Assembly: GCA_025059415.1 (NCBI GenBank)
Contig: JANXDQ010000006.1
Coordinates: 1-31,338, forward strand
Direction: 5' to 3'
Length of the DNA stretch: 31,338 nt
Source: Aigarchaeota archaeon
GTDB lineage: Archaea; Thermoproteota; Nitrososphaeria_A; Caldarchaeales; Wolframiiraptoraceae
Shown here: one piece after another, positions 16,043 through 22,704 of the stretch
Layout: each line of letters starts with the position of its first letter
How positions within the stretch are numbered: position 1 is the first letter of the stretch
Translations under genes and position numbers: made by a program
The notes under the pieces: model-generated
Seen by the model: the letters and a program-made list of their open reading frames with translations, nothing else
Told to the model about the DNA's origin: nothing
The model's database searches: none

Positions 16043-16524
16043 ACTTCCTTCTCTGAAGGTTTGGTGCTTACCGCTCTCATCTTCTTACCAAGTATATTCA
16101 TAAGTTCCTCTTCTTCTAGGGCTTGCCTTTCCTCGGGAGTCAATTCTTCCGGAAGCCATTCCGGTCTCTCTCGATTCTTATAATATGCTCTTATAGCTCT
16201 TCTAAGTGCCCCCACCGCGAGTATTCCGCAGTGAAGTTTTATCGATGGCAATCCGCCGAGCTCGTCTGAAACCTGTTTCCAACTTATCTTCCACGCCTCT
16301 TGAAGGTACTTTTCTTTAATGAGCTCCGTTAATATGCTTGAAGCCGCTATGTTAGCCGCGCATCCATAGCTCTCAAATGATGCCTCTATTATTTTCTCCG
16401 TCTTCTCATCGACTTTGAGGTAGATCGTGATCATGTCTCCACATGCCAGGCTCCCAGCCGTCGCCGAAGCATCCGCGTCCTTGATCTTGCCGAGGTTCTT
16501 GGGGTTCCTGAATAGTTCTAGCAC
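16039..16524 (-). CDS. iscU: IscU/NifU-type Fe-S cluster assembly scaffold
   Basis: Scaffold on which [2Fe-2S] clusters are built from desulfurase-derived sulfur. The three ligand cysteines are present: Cys28 with Asp30 (SLACGDM), Cys54 (SYGCAANIA) and Cys99 after His98 (KLHCGILA). The 161-residue length includes a charged C-terminal tail (about 125-161) that IscU does not usually have. The start is a puzzle: GTG at 16524 gives an N-terminus of MLELFRNPKNLG, but the preceding in-frame codons read YSPK, matching the usual IscU opening (YS-KV...), with no ATG, GTG or TTG further upstream. A CTATATAG overlaps there. It lies 37 bases after iscS on the same strand. Confidence 0.9.
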   Translation of the reverse strand: MLELFRNPKNLGKIKDADASATAGSLACGDMITIYLKVDEKTEKIIEASFESYGCAANIAASSILTELIKEKYLQEAWKISWKQVSDELGGLPSIKLHCGILAVGALRRAIRAYYKNRERPEWLPEELTPEERQALEEEELMNILGKKMRAVSTKPSEKEV

Positions 16525-16561
16525 CTTCGGGCTATATAGTAGCGGGATTCTAGAGGACAGC

Positions 16562-17788
16562 TCACACCACCCCCTTCGGCGCTATCGACCTCACCCTCTC
16601 AACCGCCTTGACTAGTTGGCCGAGCGCGTACTCGATGTCCTTTTCGCCGTGGAGTGGCGAAGTCTTCATAAGGATGCTCCCGTGCGCTATCTCATAGGGC
16701 CTCTTGATCGCGAGGAGCACGTGAGATGGTTCAAGGGTTCTACTCGTGCACGCGCTGCCACTCGAAACATATACCCCCCTCAGGCTCAGCTCAACCGTTA
16801 ATGCCTCGCCTTCGCATCCGAGAAAGCTCACGTTGACGTTGTCGACCGCTCTGCGATCACCTCTAGGGCCATTTAGAAAGGCATCATCTATTTGACTGAG
16901 TATGCCGCCAATTAGGATGTCCCTTAGATTTTTCATCTTTTCCCGATAATTGTCAAAGTTCTCCCTGAAGATTTCTATGGCCTTTGAGAAGCCCGCTATC
17001 GAGGGAATGTTCTCGACACCGGGCCAGAGGCTCTGAGAGCTCAGCTGACCATGTATTATCGGCTCGAGCTTTATTCCATCTCTCACGTATAGGGCTCCAA
17101 CGCCCTTCGGAGCGTGGATTTTATGCCCACTGAATGAGGCGATATCTATCTCGAGTTTCCCGAAGTCTAATGGCGTCCTTCCAAGCGCATCACATGCATC
17201 AGTGTGAATAATTGTTTCAGGGTCTTTATCCCTCACCACATCCGCGATTGCCCTGAGATCTTGGACCGTCCCTATCTCGTGGTTTATAGCTGCAACACTC
17301 ACCATCAAGGCCTCCTCATCTATCTGATCTGATAAGTAATCTAAATTCACAAAGCCTTCATCGTCCACGGGTATCTCCATCACTCTGAAACCCAATTCTT
17401 GAAGCCTCTCCGCCGGAAATTTTACGCTGAGGTGCTCTATCGATGATATTATGATCTTCCTTCTATTGGGAGTTGCCTTAGCCAACCCCATAATCGCGAG
17501 GTTATTGGCCTCGGTTCCACTATGGGTAAATACCACCTCACCATCCCTGGCTTTGATGAAGGATAAGAGGTTCTCTTTGGCCTCTAGAAGTAGCTCGAGG
17601 GAGCTCCATCCGGGTTTATGCGTTATTGAGGGGTGTCCGTAGCCACTCTCCCTATAGGATTTTAGGAGTTCATTTAATGCCTCTTCGAAGATGAGGCCAG
17701 AGTTCTCCAAATCCAAGTAGACTTCGCGTTCAGGCCTGCCATGTGCTTCGATTAAGGCCCTTAGGTTACTTGATAAATTCCCAATCAA
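16562..17788 (-). CDS. iscS: Cysteine desulfurase, IscS/NifS (group I) type
   Basis: PLP enzyme that takes sulfur from cysteine and holds it as a persulfide. 408 residues. His119 (SIEHLS), Asp197 (HTDACDA), the PLP lysine Lys223 (SFSGHKIHAPKG) and the persulfide cysteine Cys347 (SSGSACTSR) are all present; the SGSACTS loop is the group I signature. Two segments differ from ordinary IscS: the N-terminal YLDNAATT-like motif is YLDLENSG, and the usual GGG-Q/H-E-R-G-R-S-G-T stretch is IHGQLSSQSLWPGVEN. These may change partner or cofactor contacts. Start is TTG at 17788 with GGTGA about 6 bases upstream. It lies between the HTH regulator and iscU and is a second desulfurase beside the SufS-type one at 19754-21007. 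Confidence 0.9.
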   Translation of the reverse strand: MIGNLSSNLRALIEAHGRPEREVYLDLENSGLIFEEALNELLKSYRESGYGHPSITHKPGWSSLELLLEAKENLLSFIKARDGEVVFTHSGTEANNLAIMGLAKATPNRRKIIISSIEHLSVKFPAERLQELGFRVMEIPVDDEGFVNLDYLSDQIDEEALMVSVAAINHEIGTVQDLRAIADVVRDKDPETIIHTDACDALGRTPLDFGKLEIDIASFSGHKIHAPKGVGALYVRDGIKLEPIIHGQLSSQSLWPGVENIPSIAGFSKAIEIFRENFDNYREKMKNLRDILIGGILSQIDDAFLNGPRGDRRAVDNVNVSFLGCEGEALTVELSLRGVYVSSGSACTSRTLEPSHVLLAIKRPYEIAHGSILMKTSPLHGEKDIEYALGQLVKAVERVRSIAPKGVV

Positions 17789-17811
17789 ACCACGTCACCA
17801 ATTTCGTAAAT

Positions 17812-18156
17812 TCACCTCAAACCATCTAAGGGGCGCTTTCTCCCAGATAAGTACTTGAATGCTACTTCGCAGAGTGTACAAAAGGAGATGCCATTAGGAG
17901 ATCCGGAAGACACGAGCTCCTCAACATATTTATCAACGATTTCCTTCACCTCCTTCGATCTTGATAGAATTCTCTCAATCTTTATTCCACGCTTAGAGTT
18001 CAGGTAATGGCTTATCGACGGCTGAGTGACTCCAAGAAGCCTCGCGGCCTCCGACTGAGTCAGCTCATATTCATCTATCAATTTCTTAGCTATCATAAAC
18101 CTTAGAGCTGGGATCAGGTACTTGGCTGAGAACTCGCATTTTAGGCTCAATTCCAT
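17812..18156 (-). CDS. HTH transcriptional regulator with cysteine motif, likely regulator of the sulfur/Fe-S genes
   Basis: 114 residues. A helix-turn-helix is clear at about 32-54 (LTQSEAARLLGVTQPSISHY). The C-terminal part has SFCTLC (Cys93, Cys96), and there is one more Cys at position 7, which together could bind a metal or Fe-S cluster. It resembles the archaeal predicted regulators of the COG2522 kind, which have an XRE-like HTH and a C-terminal Cys pair. The gene has its own TATA-like box and an imperfect palindrome just before the start, and is followed by iscS 23 bases later. The ATG at 18156 falls at the expected transcription start, so the message is probably leaderless. A role in sensing Fe-S or sulfur status is inferred from context, not shown. 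Confidence 0.8.
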   Translation of the reverse strand: MELSLKCEFSAKYLIPALRFMIAKKLIDEYELTQSEAARLLGVTQPSISHYLNSKRGIKIERILSRSKEVKEIVDKYVEELVSSGSPNGISFCTLCEVAFKYLSGRKRPLDGLR

Positions 18157-18166
18157 CGATGAGCTG

Positions 18167-18190
18167 TAATTACGTAGTTATAAATATTTG
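18167..18190 (-). promoter_or_regulatory. Internal promoter and candidate operator of the regulator-iscS-iscU unit
   Basis: TAATTACGTAGTTA at 18167-18180 is an imperfect palindrome (12 of 14 bases symmetric) around ACGT. Next to it, an A/T-rich TATA-like box (AAATATTTATA on the minus strand, 18179-18189) lies about 25-30 bases before the regulator ATG at 18156. The palindrome thus sits between the TATA-like box and the expected transcription start, where a bound repressor would block polymerase. It also overlaps the tusA stop codon. Confidence 0.45.
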
Positions 18191-18417
18191 CCGCCCACCT
18201 CAACTATTATCTCAAAGTGTTCATTGACCTTGTTAGATCCCAAAAATTTATGGCCCGTGCGCGTAGCCCACTCTCTTACATCCTCGGCGGATCTAGGGTC
18301 TGTTGAGAGGAGTTTTATCCTCGCTCCCGGCTTAGCCTTCCTGACGGCCTGGATCAAGATTATGAGTGGGCCTGGGCACGACCTATACCTCGCATCAACG
18401 ATTACCTCGCCCCCCAC
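18178..18417 (-). CDS. tusA: TusA-family sulfur carrier protein
   Basis: Small protein that receives persulfide sulfur from a cysteine desulfurase and passes it on, for example to tRNA-thiolation enzymes. The signature is present: DARYRSCPGPLI, with the sulfur-carrying Cys14 followed by Pro-Gly-Pro (numbering from the GTG at 18417). The rest (TDPRSAEDVREWATRTGHKF, then a last beta strand FEIIVEVG) fits TusA, and the 79-residue length is normal. An ATG at 18480 in the same frame would give 100 residues, but the extra part has no family match and lies entirely inside the upstream gene; GGGG 5 bases before the GTG supports the shorter form. It overlaps the end of the sulfhydrylase gene by 23 bases, so coupling is likely. 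Confidence 0.88.
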   Translation of the reverse strand: MGGEVIVDARYRSCPGPLIILIQAVRKAKPGARIKLLSTDPRSAEDVREWATRTGHKFLGSNKVNEHFEIIVEVGGKYL

Positions 18418-19741
18418 AGGTTCCCCGTTCTCCACGTCTCTCAAGATATTCCTCGAGTTGCTCAGCGTATTTATACCCACTGTCAGGGAATATTAGGATA
18501 TAGTTCCCCCTTTTCCCGGGGATTCTCTTGAAGGCTTTGAAGACCGCTCCCGAGCTCAGGCCTATTAGGAGACCCTCCCTCCTAGCGACCTCGAGCACCC
18601 CCTCCACCGCCTCACCAATAGTCACATCGATTAGTTCATCGAACTCGACTAAGTGGATCCACTTCATCCCCGACTCTATCCTCCTTATCCCGGGTATTAT
18701 TTCACCAGGAGCGGGTTGGACTCCGATGATTTTAACATCTCCCCCATACCTGCTTTTGAAGTAGAGGGAGATCGCGCTCATGTGTCCAGATGTCCCTAGG
18801 CCTCCTATAATGTAATCCGGCTTAATTCCTATCGATTTAAGTTGTTCATCAAGTTCCCTCGCCGTGTATTTTAAATGGACTCTGAAGTTCGCGTCGTTCT
18901 CGAATTGGTTGAGGTGGGCGGCCCCATCCCTCTTCGCCATGAGATCTACTTCCTTTACCGACTCAACTGTTAAGCTGACCGGCATCCTAACTACCTCGGC
19001 CCCGAGAGCCCTCAGAAAAGTATCAGTTACCCTCTGAATGGCCCGTGGAATGAAGAGCTTGGCCTTTTTGCCGAGTATGTTCGCTATCGAGGCCAACGCT
19101 ATCCCAGTATTCGTGGATGTCGCTTCATAGAGGATATCGGCGAACTCGCCCTCCTCCAACGCCTCCATGATCATTGACCAGGCAATCCTATCCTTCACGC
19201 TGTTACTAAAGGGGTTGAAGCATTCAAGCTTCGCGTAAACGCTCTTTTCCTCATCCGAATAAGAACGGAGTTTCACCAATGGTGTCGGCCAATTCTCATA
19301 TAAAAGTGAAAGCGTGCCATCATATACCCTTAACTTCCTTCTATCGAGGTCGGTAGATGGGACGAGGTCGTCAAGGCAGATGTTTATGGGCTCCACGTCG
19401 ACGGAAACACATATTTCTAAATCACTCATAGAGTGATGTTTAGCTTTTAGGAGCAGTTCCACATCAACATCTTCTGGTGCCGGCTTAAGTCTCCTGATCC
19501 TAAATTCACACCTATCTAACATGATTACCGGAGCCTTGGATGCCGAGAGCAACTTTAGTGATTCTAGGATCGCTGAGCCCCTCAACACCACTAAACTCTT
19601 CCCATCCACTAAAAGGGGCCAATGCACAGCGTTTTCCCTCAGAATTCTACGATAGGTCTCTAGAATCTCCTTTAAGCTGGGCTTGAAAACCTGTTTAAGT
19701 TCATTTATGTCTACGAGTTTGATTTTATCCGATTTCGCCAT
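18395..19741 (-). CDS. O-phosphoserine sulfhydrylase (cysteine synthase) with N-terminal ParB/SerK-like domain
   Basis: Makes cysteine from O-phosphoserine and sulfide using PLP. Residues about 145-440 are the catalytic part: NPFSNSVKDR with PLP lysine Lys183, ATSTNTG (207-213), NQFENDANF, the phosphate-binding GLGTSGHMSA, and PGIRRIESGM, whose Arg is the O-phosphoserine-recognising residue in the Aeropyrum pernix enzyme as I recall it. Residues 1-140 are extra. They read like the ParB/SerK fold (LVDINEL, then HWPLLVDGKSLVVLRGSAILESLKLL split over 40-65, then APVIMLD), the family of archaeal free-serine kinases that make O-phosphoserine. But the catalytic D-G-H-H-R motif is LRGSAI (53-58), so kinase activity is doubtful. 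448 residues against about 390 for Aeropyrum. Lies 12 bases after sufS. Confidence 0.88.
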   Translation of the reverse strand: MAKSDKIKLVDINELKQVFKPSLKEILETYRRILRENAVHWPLLVDGKSLVVLRGSAILESLKLLSASKAPVIMLDRCEFRIRRLKPAPEDVDVELLLKAKHHSMSDLEICVSVDVEPINICLDDLVPSTDLDRRKLRVYDGTLSLLYENWPTPLVKLRSYSDEEKSVYAKLECFNPFSNSVKDRIAWSMIMEALEEGEFADILYEATSTNTGIALASIANILGKKAKLFIPRAIQRVTDTFLRALGAEVVRMPVSLTVESVKEVDLMAKRDGAAHLNQFENDANFRVHLKYTARELDEQLKSIGIKPDYIIGGLGTSGHMSAISLYFKSRYGGDVKIIGVQPAPGEIIPGIRRIESGMKWIHLVEFDELIDVTIGEAVEGVLEVARREGLLIGLSSGAVFKAFKRIPGKRGNYILIFPDSGYKYAEQLEEYLERRGERGTCGGRGNR

Positions 19742-19753
19742 CGCGCTCCACCT

Positions 19754-21007
19754 TTAATCAGTTCTGGATCCTCCCGCCCCGAATTCTCGGCTTATCCGCT
19801 CTAAAGCTTTTTGGAAGATCATGAGTTCCTCAACAGTATTGTAGAGGTAGAACGAGATCCTCACAGAGCCTTTGATGCCGAGTCTCATGTGGAGCGGTTG
19901 GGCACAATGGAAGCCCGATCTAACAGCGACGTTCTCGAATTCGTCTAAGAGGGCGGCTACAAGGTCTCCAGTGACCCCCCTAAGGTTAAAGGCCACTATC
20001 CCACAGCTCCTAGATGGATCCTTGGGTCCGTAGATCTCTACCCTATCAACTTCGCCCAAGAGTTTCAGGGCCATATCGGTAAGCCCCCTCTCGTGCTCCA
20101 TTATCGCGTCCATGCCAACTTTTCTCAGATATGATATGGCGGCTCCGAGCCCTATAGCTCCGGCGATATTTGGGGTTCCAGCCTCAAGCCTCCAAGGCAT
20201 ATCATTTAACGTATATCCGCTGAGTTCGACATTGTTGATCATCTCACCTCCCCCAAATGGTGGGTCGATTTCCTCTTCGACCCCCTTTCTGACATATAGA
20301 CAGCCTATGCCAGTGGGCCCTAGGGCTTTGTGGCCGCTAAAGGCCAGTATGTCGCATTCGAGGTCCTTCACGTTTACCGGTATGTGGGGAACCGATTGAG
20401 CAGCGTCAACAAGCATGAGCGCGCCGTTTTCATGGGTTATCTTCTTTATCCTCTTAACATCATTTATCGTCCCAAGAACATTCGAGACATGACAGATCGC
20501 GACTACTCTGGTCCTACTCGTTACAACCCGCTCAAGCTCCTCCAAATCAAGTTCACCTGAATCCGTGATCCCAATATATCTGAGCTTCACTCCAAATCTC
20601 TTCGCAACTATTTGCCAGGGGACTATGTTCGAGTGATGTTCCATAACCGATAGAACTACCTCGTCACCGGTATTCCATGAAAGCCCATGAGCCACGATGT
20701 TTATCCCATCCGTCGTATTCTTCGTGAAGACTAACTCGCTTGAATCACATCCGATGAATCTAGCAACTTCGGCCCTAGAGTCCTCATATAGATTTGTCGC
20801 TTCCTGAGACAAAGAGTAAACCCCTCTATGAACGTTCGCGCAATAATTTTCGTAATAGGATTTGATGGCCGCGACCACCTGCCTAGGCTTAAGACTTGTA
20901 GCAGCATTATCCAAGTAGATCAATGGCTTACCATCTCGTTGTCTTACTTTTGAGAGTATGGGAAAGTCGCTTCTAAGCTTACTGAGATCTCTTGAGCCGC
21001 CACTCAT
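19754..21007 (-). CDS. sufS: Cysteine desulfurase, SufS/CsdA (group II) type
   Basis: PLP enzyme that takes sulfur from cysteine. 417 residues. The opening YLDNAATSLKP (31-41), His124 (SVMEHHSN), Asp201 (LMLVDAAQS), PLP lysine Lys227 (FSGHKALGPTG) and the persulfide Cys368 in RSGFHCAQPL are all as in SufS; the HCAQP context and short active loop mark group II. It is the first gene of the minus-strand sulfur cluster, with several A/T-rich TATA-like elements in the 240 bases upstream (for example TTTATA near 21054-21059 and TTTATAAC near 21067-21074). No sufB, sufC or sufD is in the window, so sulfur may go to TusA or IscU; this is inference. Confidence 0.92.
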   Translation of the reverse strand: MSGGSRDLSKLRSDFPILSKVRQRDGKPLIYLDNAATSLKPRQVVAAIKSYYENYCANVHRGVYSLSQEATNLYEDSRAEVARFIGCDSSELVFTKNTTDGINIVAHGLSWNTGDEVVLSVMEHHSNIVPWQIVAKRFGVKLRYIGITDSGELDLEELERVVTSRTRVVAICHVSNVLGTINDVKRIKKITHENGALMLVDAAQSVPHIPVNVKDLECDILAFSGHKALGPTGIGCLYVRKGVEEEIDPPFGGGEMINNVELSGYTLNDMPWRLEAGTPNIAGAIGLGAAISYLRKVGMDAIMEHERGLTDMALKLLGEVDRVEIYGPKDPSRSCGIVAFNLRGVTGDLVAALLDEFENVAVRSGFHCAQPLHMRLGIKGSVRISFYLYNTVEELMIFQKALERISREFGAGGSRTD

Positions 21008-21220
21008 TCCGAGAAAATTCGATTTACAGGATAATAAGTCTTGAGAAGAAAGTTTATATGACTATGTTATAAAAACCCAGCCGATATACAGGAAGAATTT
21101 CCTCGACAATGGTCGCGAAGTGCTCGAAGCATTCTTAGTGTTCGTCGATGGCCATCGTAAGATAGATTTCTTTAAAATTCTAAATTCAAGATAGTTTCAT
21201 GCCTTCTAATGGGTTAAGAA

Positions 21221-21230
21221 AAATAAATAT
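21221..21230 (+). promoter_or_regulatory. TATA-like box before the SDR gene
   Basis: AAATAAATAT lies about 25 bases before the TTG at 21249, the archaeal TATA-to-transcription-start distance, so the message is probably leaderless. The rest of the 21008-21248 spacer is A/T-rich and holds the sufS promoter region; no gene is seen in it. Confidence 0.4.
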
Positions 21231-21248
21231 TGCAAAGCTTTAGAATCG

Positions 21249-22007
21249 TTGGGGTCTGGTTTGAAAAGGCTTGAGGGAAAAGTTGCGGTAATTACTGGTG
21301 CCGCTAAAGGCATAGGTAGGGCTACTGCCTTACTCTTCGCTAAAGAAGGGGCGAAAGTGATAGTGGTGGATATCCTTGAAAGAGAGGGTGGAGAAATTGT
21401 AGATCAAATTAATGAGAATCTAGGCGGAGATAGGGCGCTATTCATCAAAGCGGATGTTTCGGAAGTAGATGATGTGAAGGAGATGGTTGACGTAGCAATA
21501 GAAAGGTATGGGCGGATAGATGTATTGGTGAATAATGCAGCTATACAGCCCATTGGCACGATATTTGACACGGATATTGATACATGGGATAGGATAATGA
21601 AGGTTAATCTTAGATCAGCGTTCCTATGCTCCAAGTATGTTGTCCCACACATGATAAAGAATAAATCAGGATCCATAGTTAACGTATCCTCAATTCTCGG
21701 ATTAAGAGGAGGAGATAAAATCATAGCCTATGCCACTTCTAAAGCCGGATTAGTGGGATTCACGAAATCTCTGGCAAGGGACCTAATGCCATACAACATT
21801 AGAGTTAATGCTGTGGCTCCCAGGGCCATAGACACGGAAATGTTTAGGGCTTACAGGAGCGAGGAGGAGCTAAAAGAGAAGATGCACAGATATCTTTTTG
21901 GAAGATTGGGTAGACCAGAAGAAGTCGCCTATGCAATACTATTTCTCGCATCAGATGAAGCTTCTTACATAAGTGGAGAAATACTGGTCATAGGGGGATA
22001 CTACTAG
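21249..22007 (+). CDS. Short-chain dehydrogenase/reductase (SDR), FabG-like
   Basis: NAD(P)-dependent oxidoreductase of 252 residues, classical SDR. The cofactor motif TGAAKGIG (16-23), the acidic Asp in VVDIL (an NAD preference marker), NNAAIQP, the serine in NVSSILG, and the catalytic pair in YATSK are all visible. The C-terminus (GEILVIGGYY) is typical. Many substrates are possible (sugars, 3-oxoacyl groups, alcohols); none is indicated by neighbours. Start is TTG at 21249 or TTG at 21261. The gene is visibly richer in A/T than the surrounding operons, which could mean later acquisition. Confidence 0.88.
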   Translation: MGSGLKRLEGKVAVITGAAKGIGRATALLFAKEGAKVIVVDILEREGGEIVDQINENLGGDRALFIKADVSEVDDVKEMVDVAIERYGRIDVLVNNAAIQPIGTIFDTDIDTWDRIMKVNLRSAFLCSKYVVPHMIKNKSGSIVNVSSILGLRGGDKIIAYATSKAGLVGFTKSLARDLMPYNIRVNAVAPRAIDTEMFRAYRSEEELKEKMHRYLFGRLGRPEEVAYAILFLASDEASYISGEILVIGGYY

Positions 22008-22263
22008 CAAACATCCTACTGAGAGGACTCGCTCCGACGTAATTTACCAAAAATGGTTCACTCTGTTTAATCCAGATTTTACCTGGATCAGCGCTCAAGA
22101 TCCCAATCATCGCGCTCAGCCTGGTCAGACTCATCATCTCCTCGAGATATGCGTTCCCTATTGCTTTTATGTTTTTCGATCCTTCATCAAATCCTATTTG
22201 GACAAATTGTTCATGATCTAGTATCGTGTTCCCCGAGTCTTGCCTAAATGTCTTAACAGTCAT
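21988..22263 (-). CDS. Hypothetical protein, doubtful or gene remnant
   Basis: A 91-residue reading frame that fills the gap between the SDR and UPF0201 genes and overlaps the SDR end by 20 bases. The translation has a plausible composition (acidic N-terminal half, helix-like KAIGNAYLEEMMSLTRL around 33-49, then ILSADPGKIWIK), but I recognise no family and no ribosome site is clear. A TATA-like stretch near 22268-22276 is too close to the ATG for a minus-strand promoter. It may be a real small gene, the remnant of a longer one, or open by chance. Confidence 0.3.
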   Translation of the reverse strand: MTVKTFRQDSGNTILDHEQFVQIGFDEGSKNIKAIGNAYLEEMMSLTRLSAMIGILSADPGKIWIKQSEPFLVNYVGASPLSRMFASSIPL

Positions 22264-22295
22264 TAAGCTTATATTCCGTAAATTAGAGATCTGCG

Positions 22296-22700
22296 TTGAA
22301 GTTGGGGGCGCTTTCTGTTTTAGTTAGGGTCGAGGCGGAGATCTATCCGACCGAGGATCCAGACAAGGTGTTTAAGGCGGTTGAGAATATTTTTCCGAGG
22401 TTAAAACTGCAGGTAAGGTGGTTTGATAGATCCGCGGTCGTCGAAGGCTCCGGCGAGGGGCTTGAGGTATTGGAGAATTTTAAGAAGTTGTTGAGGGAAA
22501 GGAGGATTAGGGCCGCTGCGCGGAGCATCCTCAAGACATCTATCAGCGGCGGTATCCTGCTGTTCTATCTAAATAAGCAGGCTGCATATGTGGGTAAGGT
22601 ATCATTCACTGAGCCCTTTTTGGAGTCCCCTCTTCCACCGATTAGGGTCGAGATAAAATCTGACAATTTCGAGGGGTTGATTTCCTGGATGACTGAGTGA
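22296..22700 (+). CDS. UPF0201 family protein (predicted RNA-binding)
   Basis: Archaeal conserved protein of the UPF0201/COG1931 family, 134 residues or slightly fewer. The family patterns are present: VEAEIYPTEDPDKVFKAVEN (13-32), LRERRIRAAARSIL (67-80), FYLNKQAAYVGKVSF (90-104) and PLPPIRVEI near the end. The biochemical role is not established; it is generally listed as a possible nucleic-acid-associated protein. Start is TTG at 22296 with a TATA-like CTTATATT about 20-28 bases upstream. It converges with the RNase Z gene, 4 bases apart. Confidence 0.85.
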   Translation: MKLGALSVLVRVEAEIYPTEDPDKVFKAVENIFPRLKLQVRWFDRSAVVEGSGEGLEVLENFKKLLRERRIRAAARSILKTSISGGILLFYLNKQAAYVGKVSFTEPFLESPLPPIRVEIKSDNFEGLISWMTE

Positions 22701-22704
22701 TCGT

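Noticed and set aside
18418..18480. Longer tusA start at the ATG at 18480
   Set aside because: The extra 21 residues have no family match and lie wholly inside the upstream gene; GTG at 18417 has a ribosome-site-like GGGG and gives a normal TusA length.
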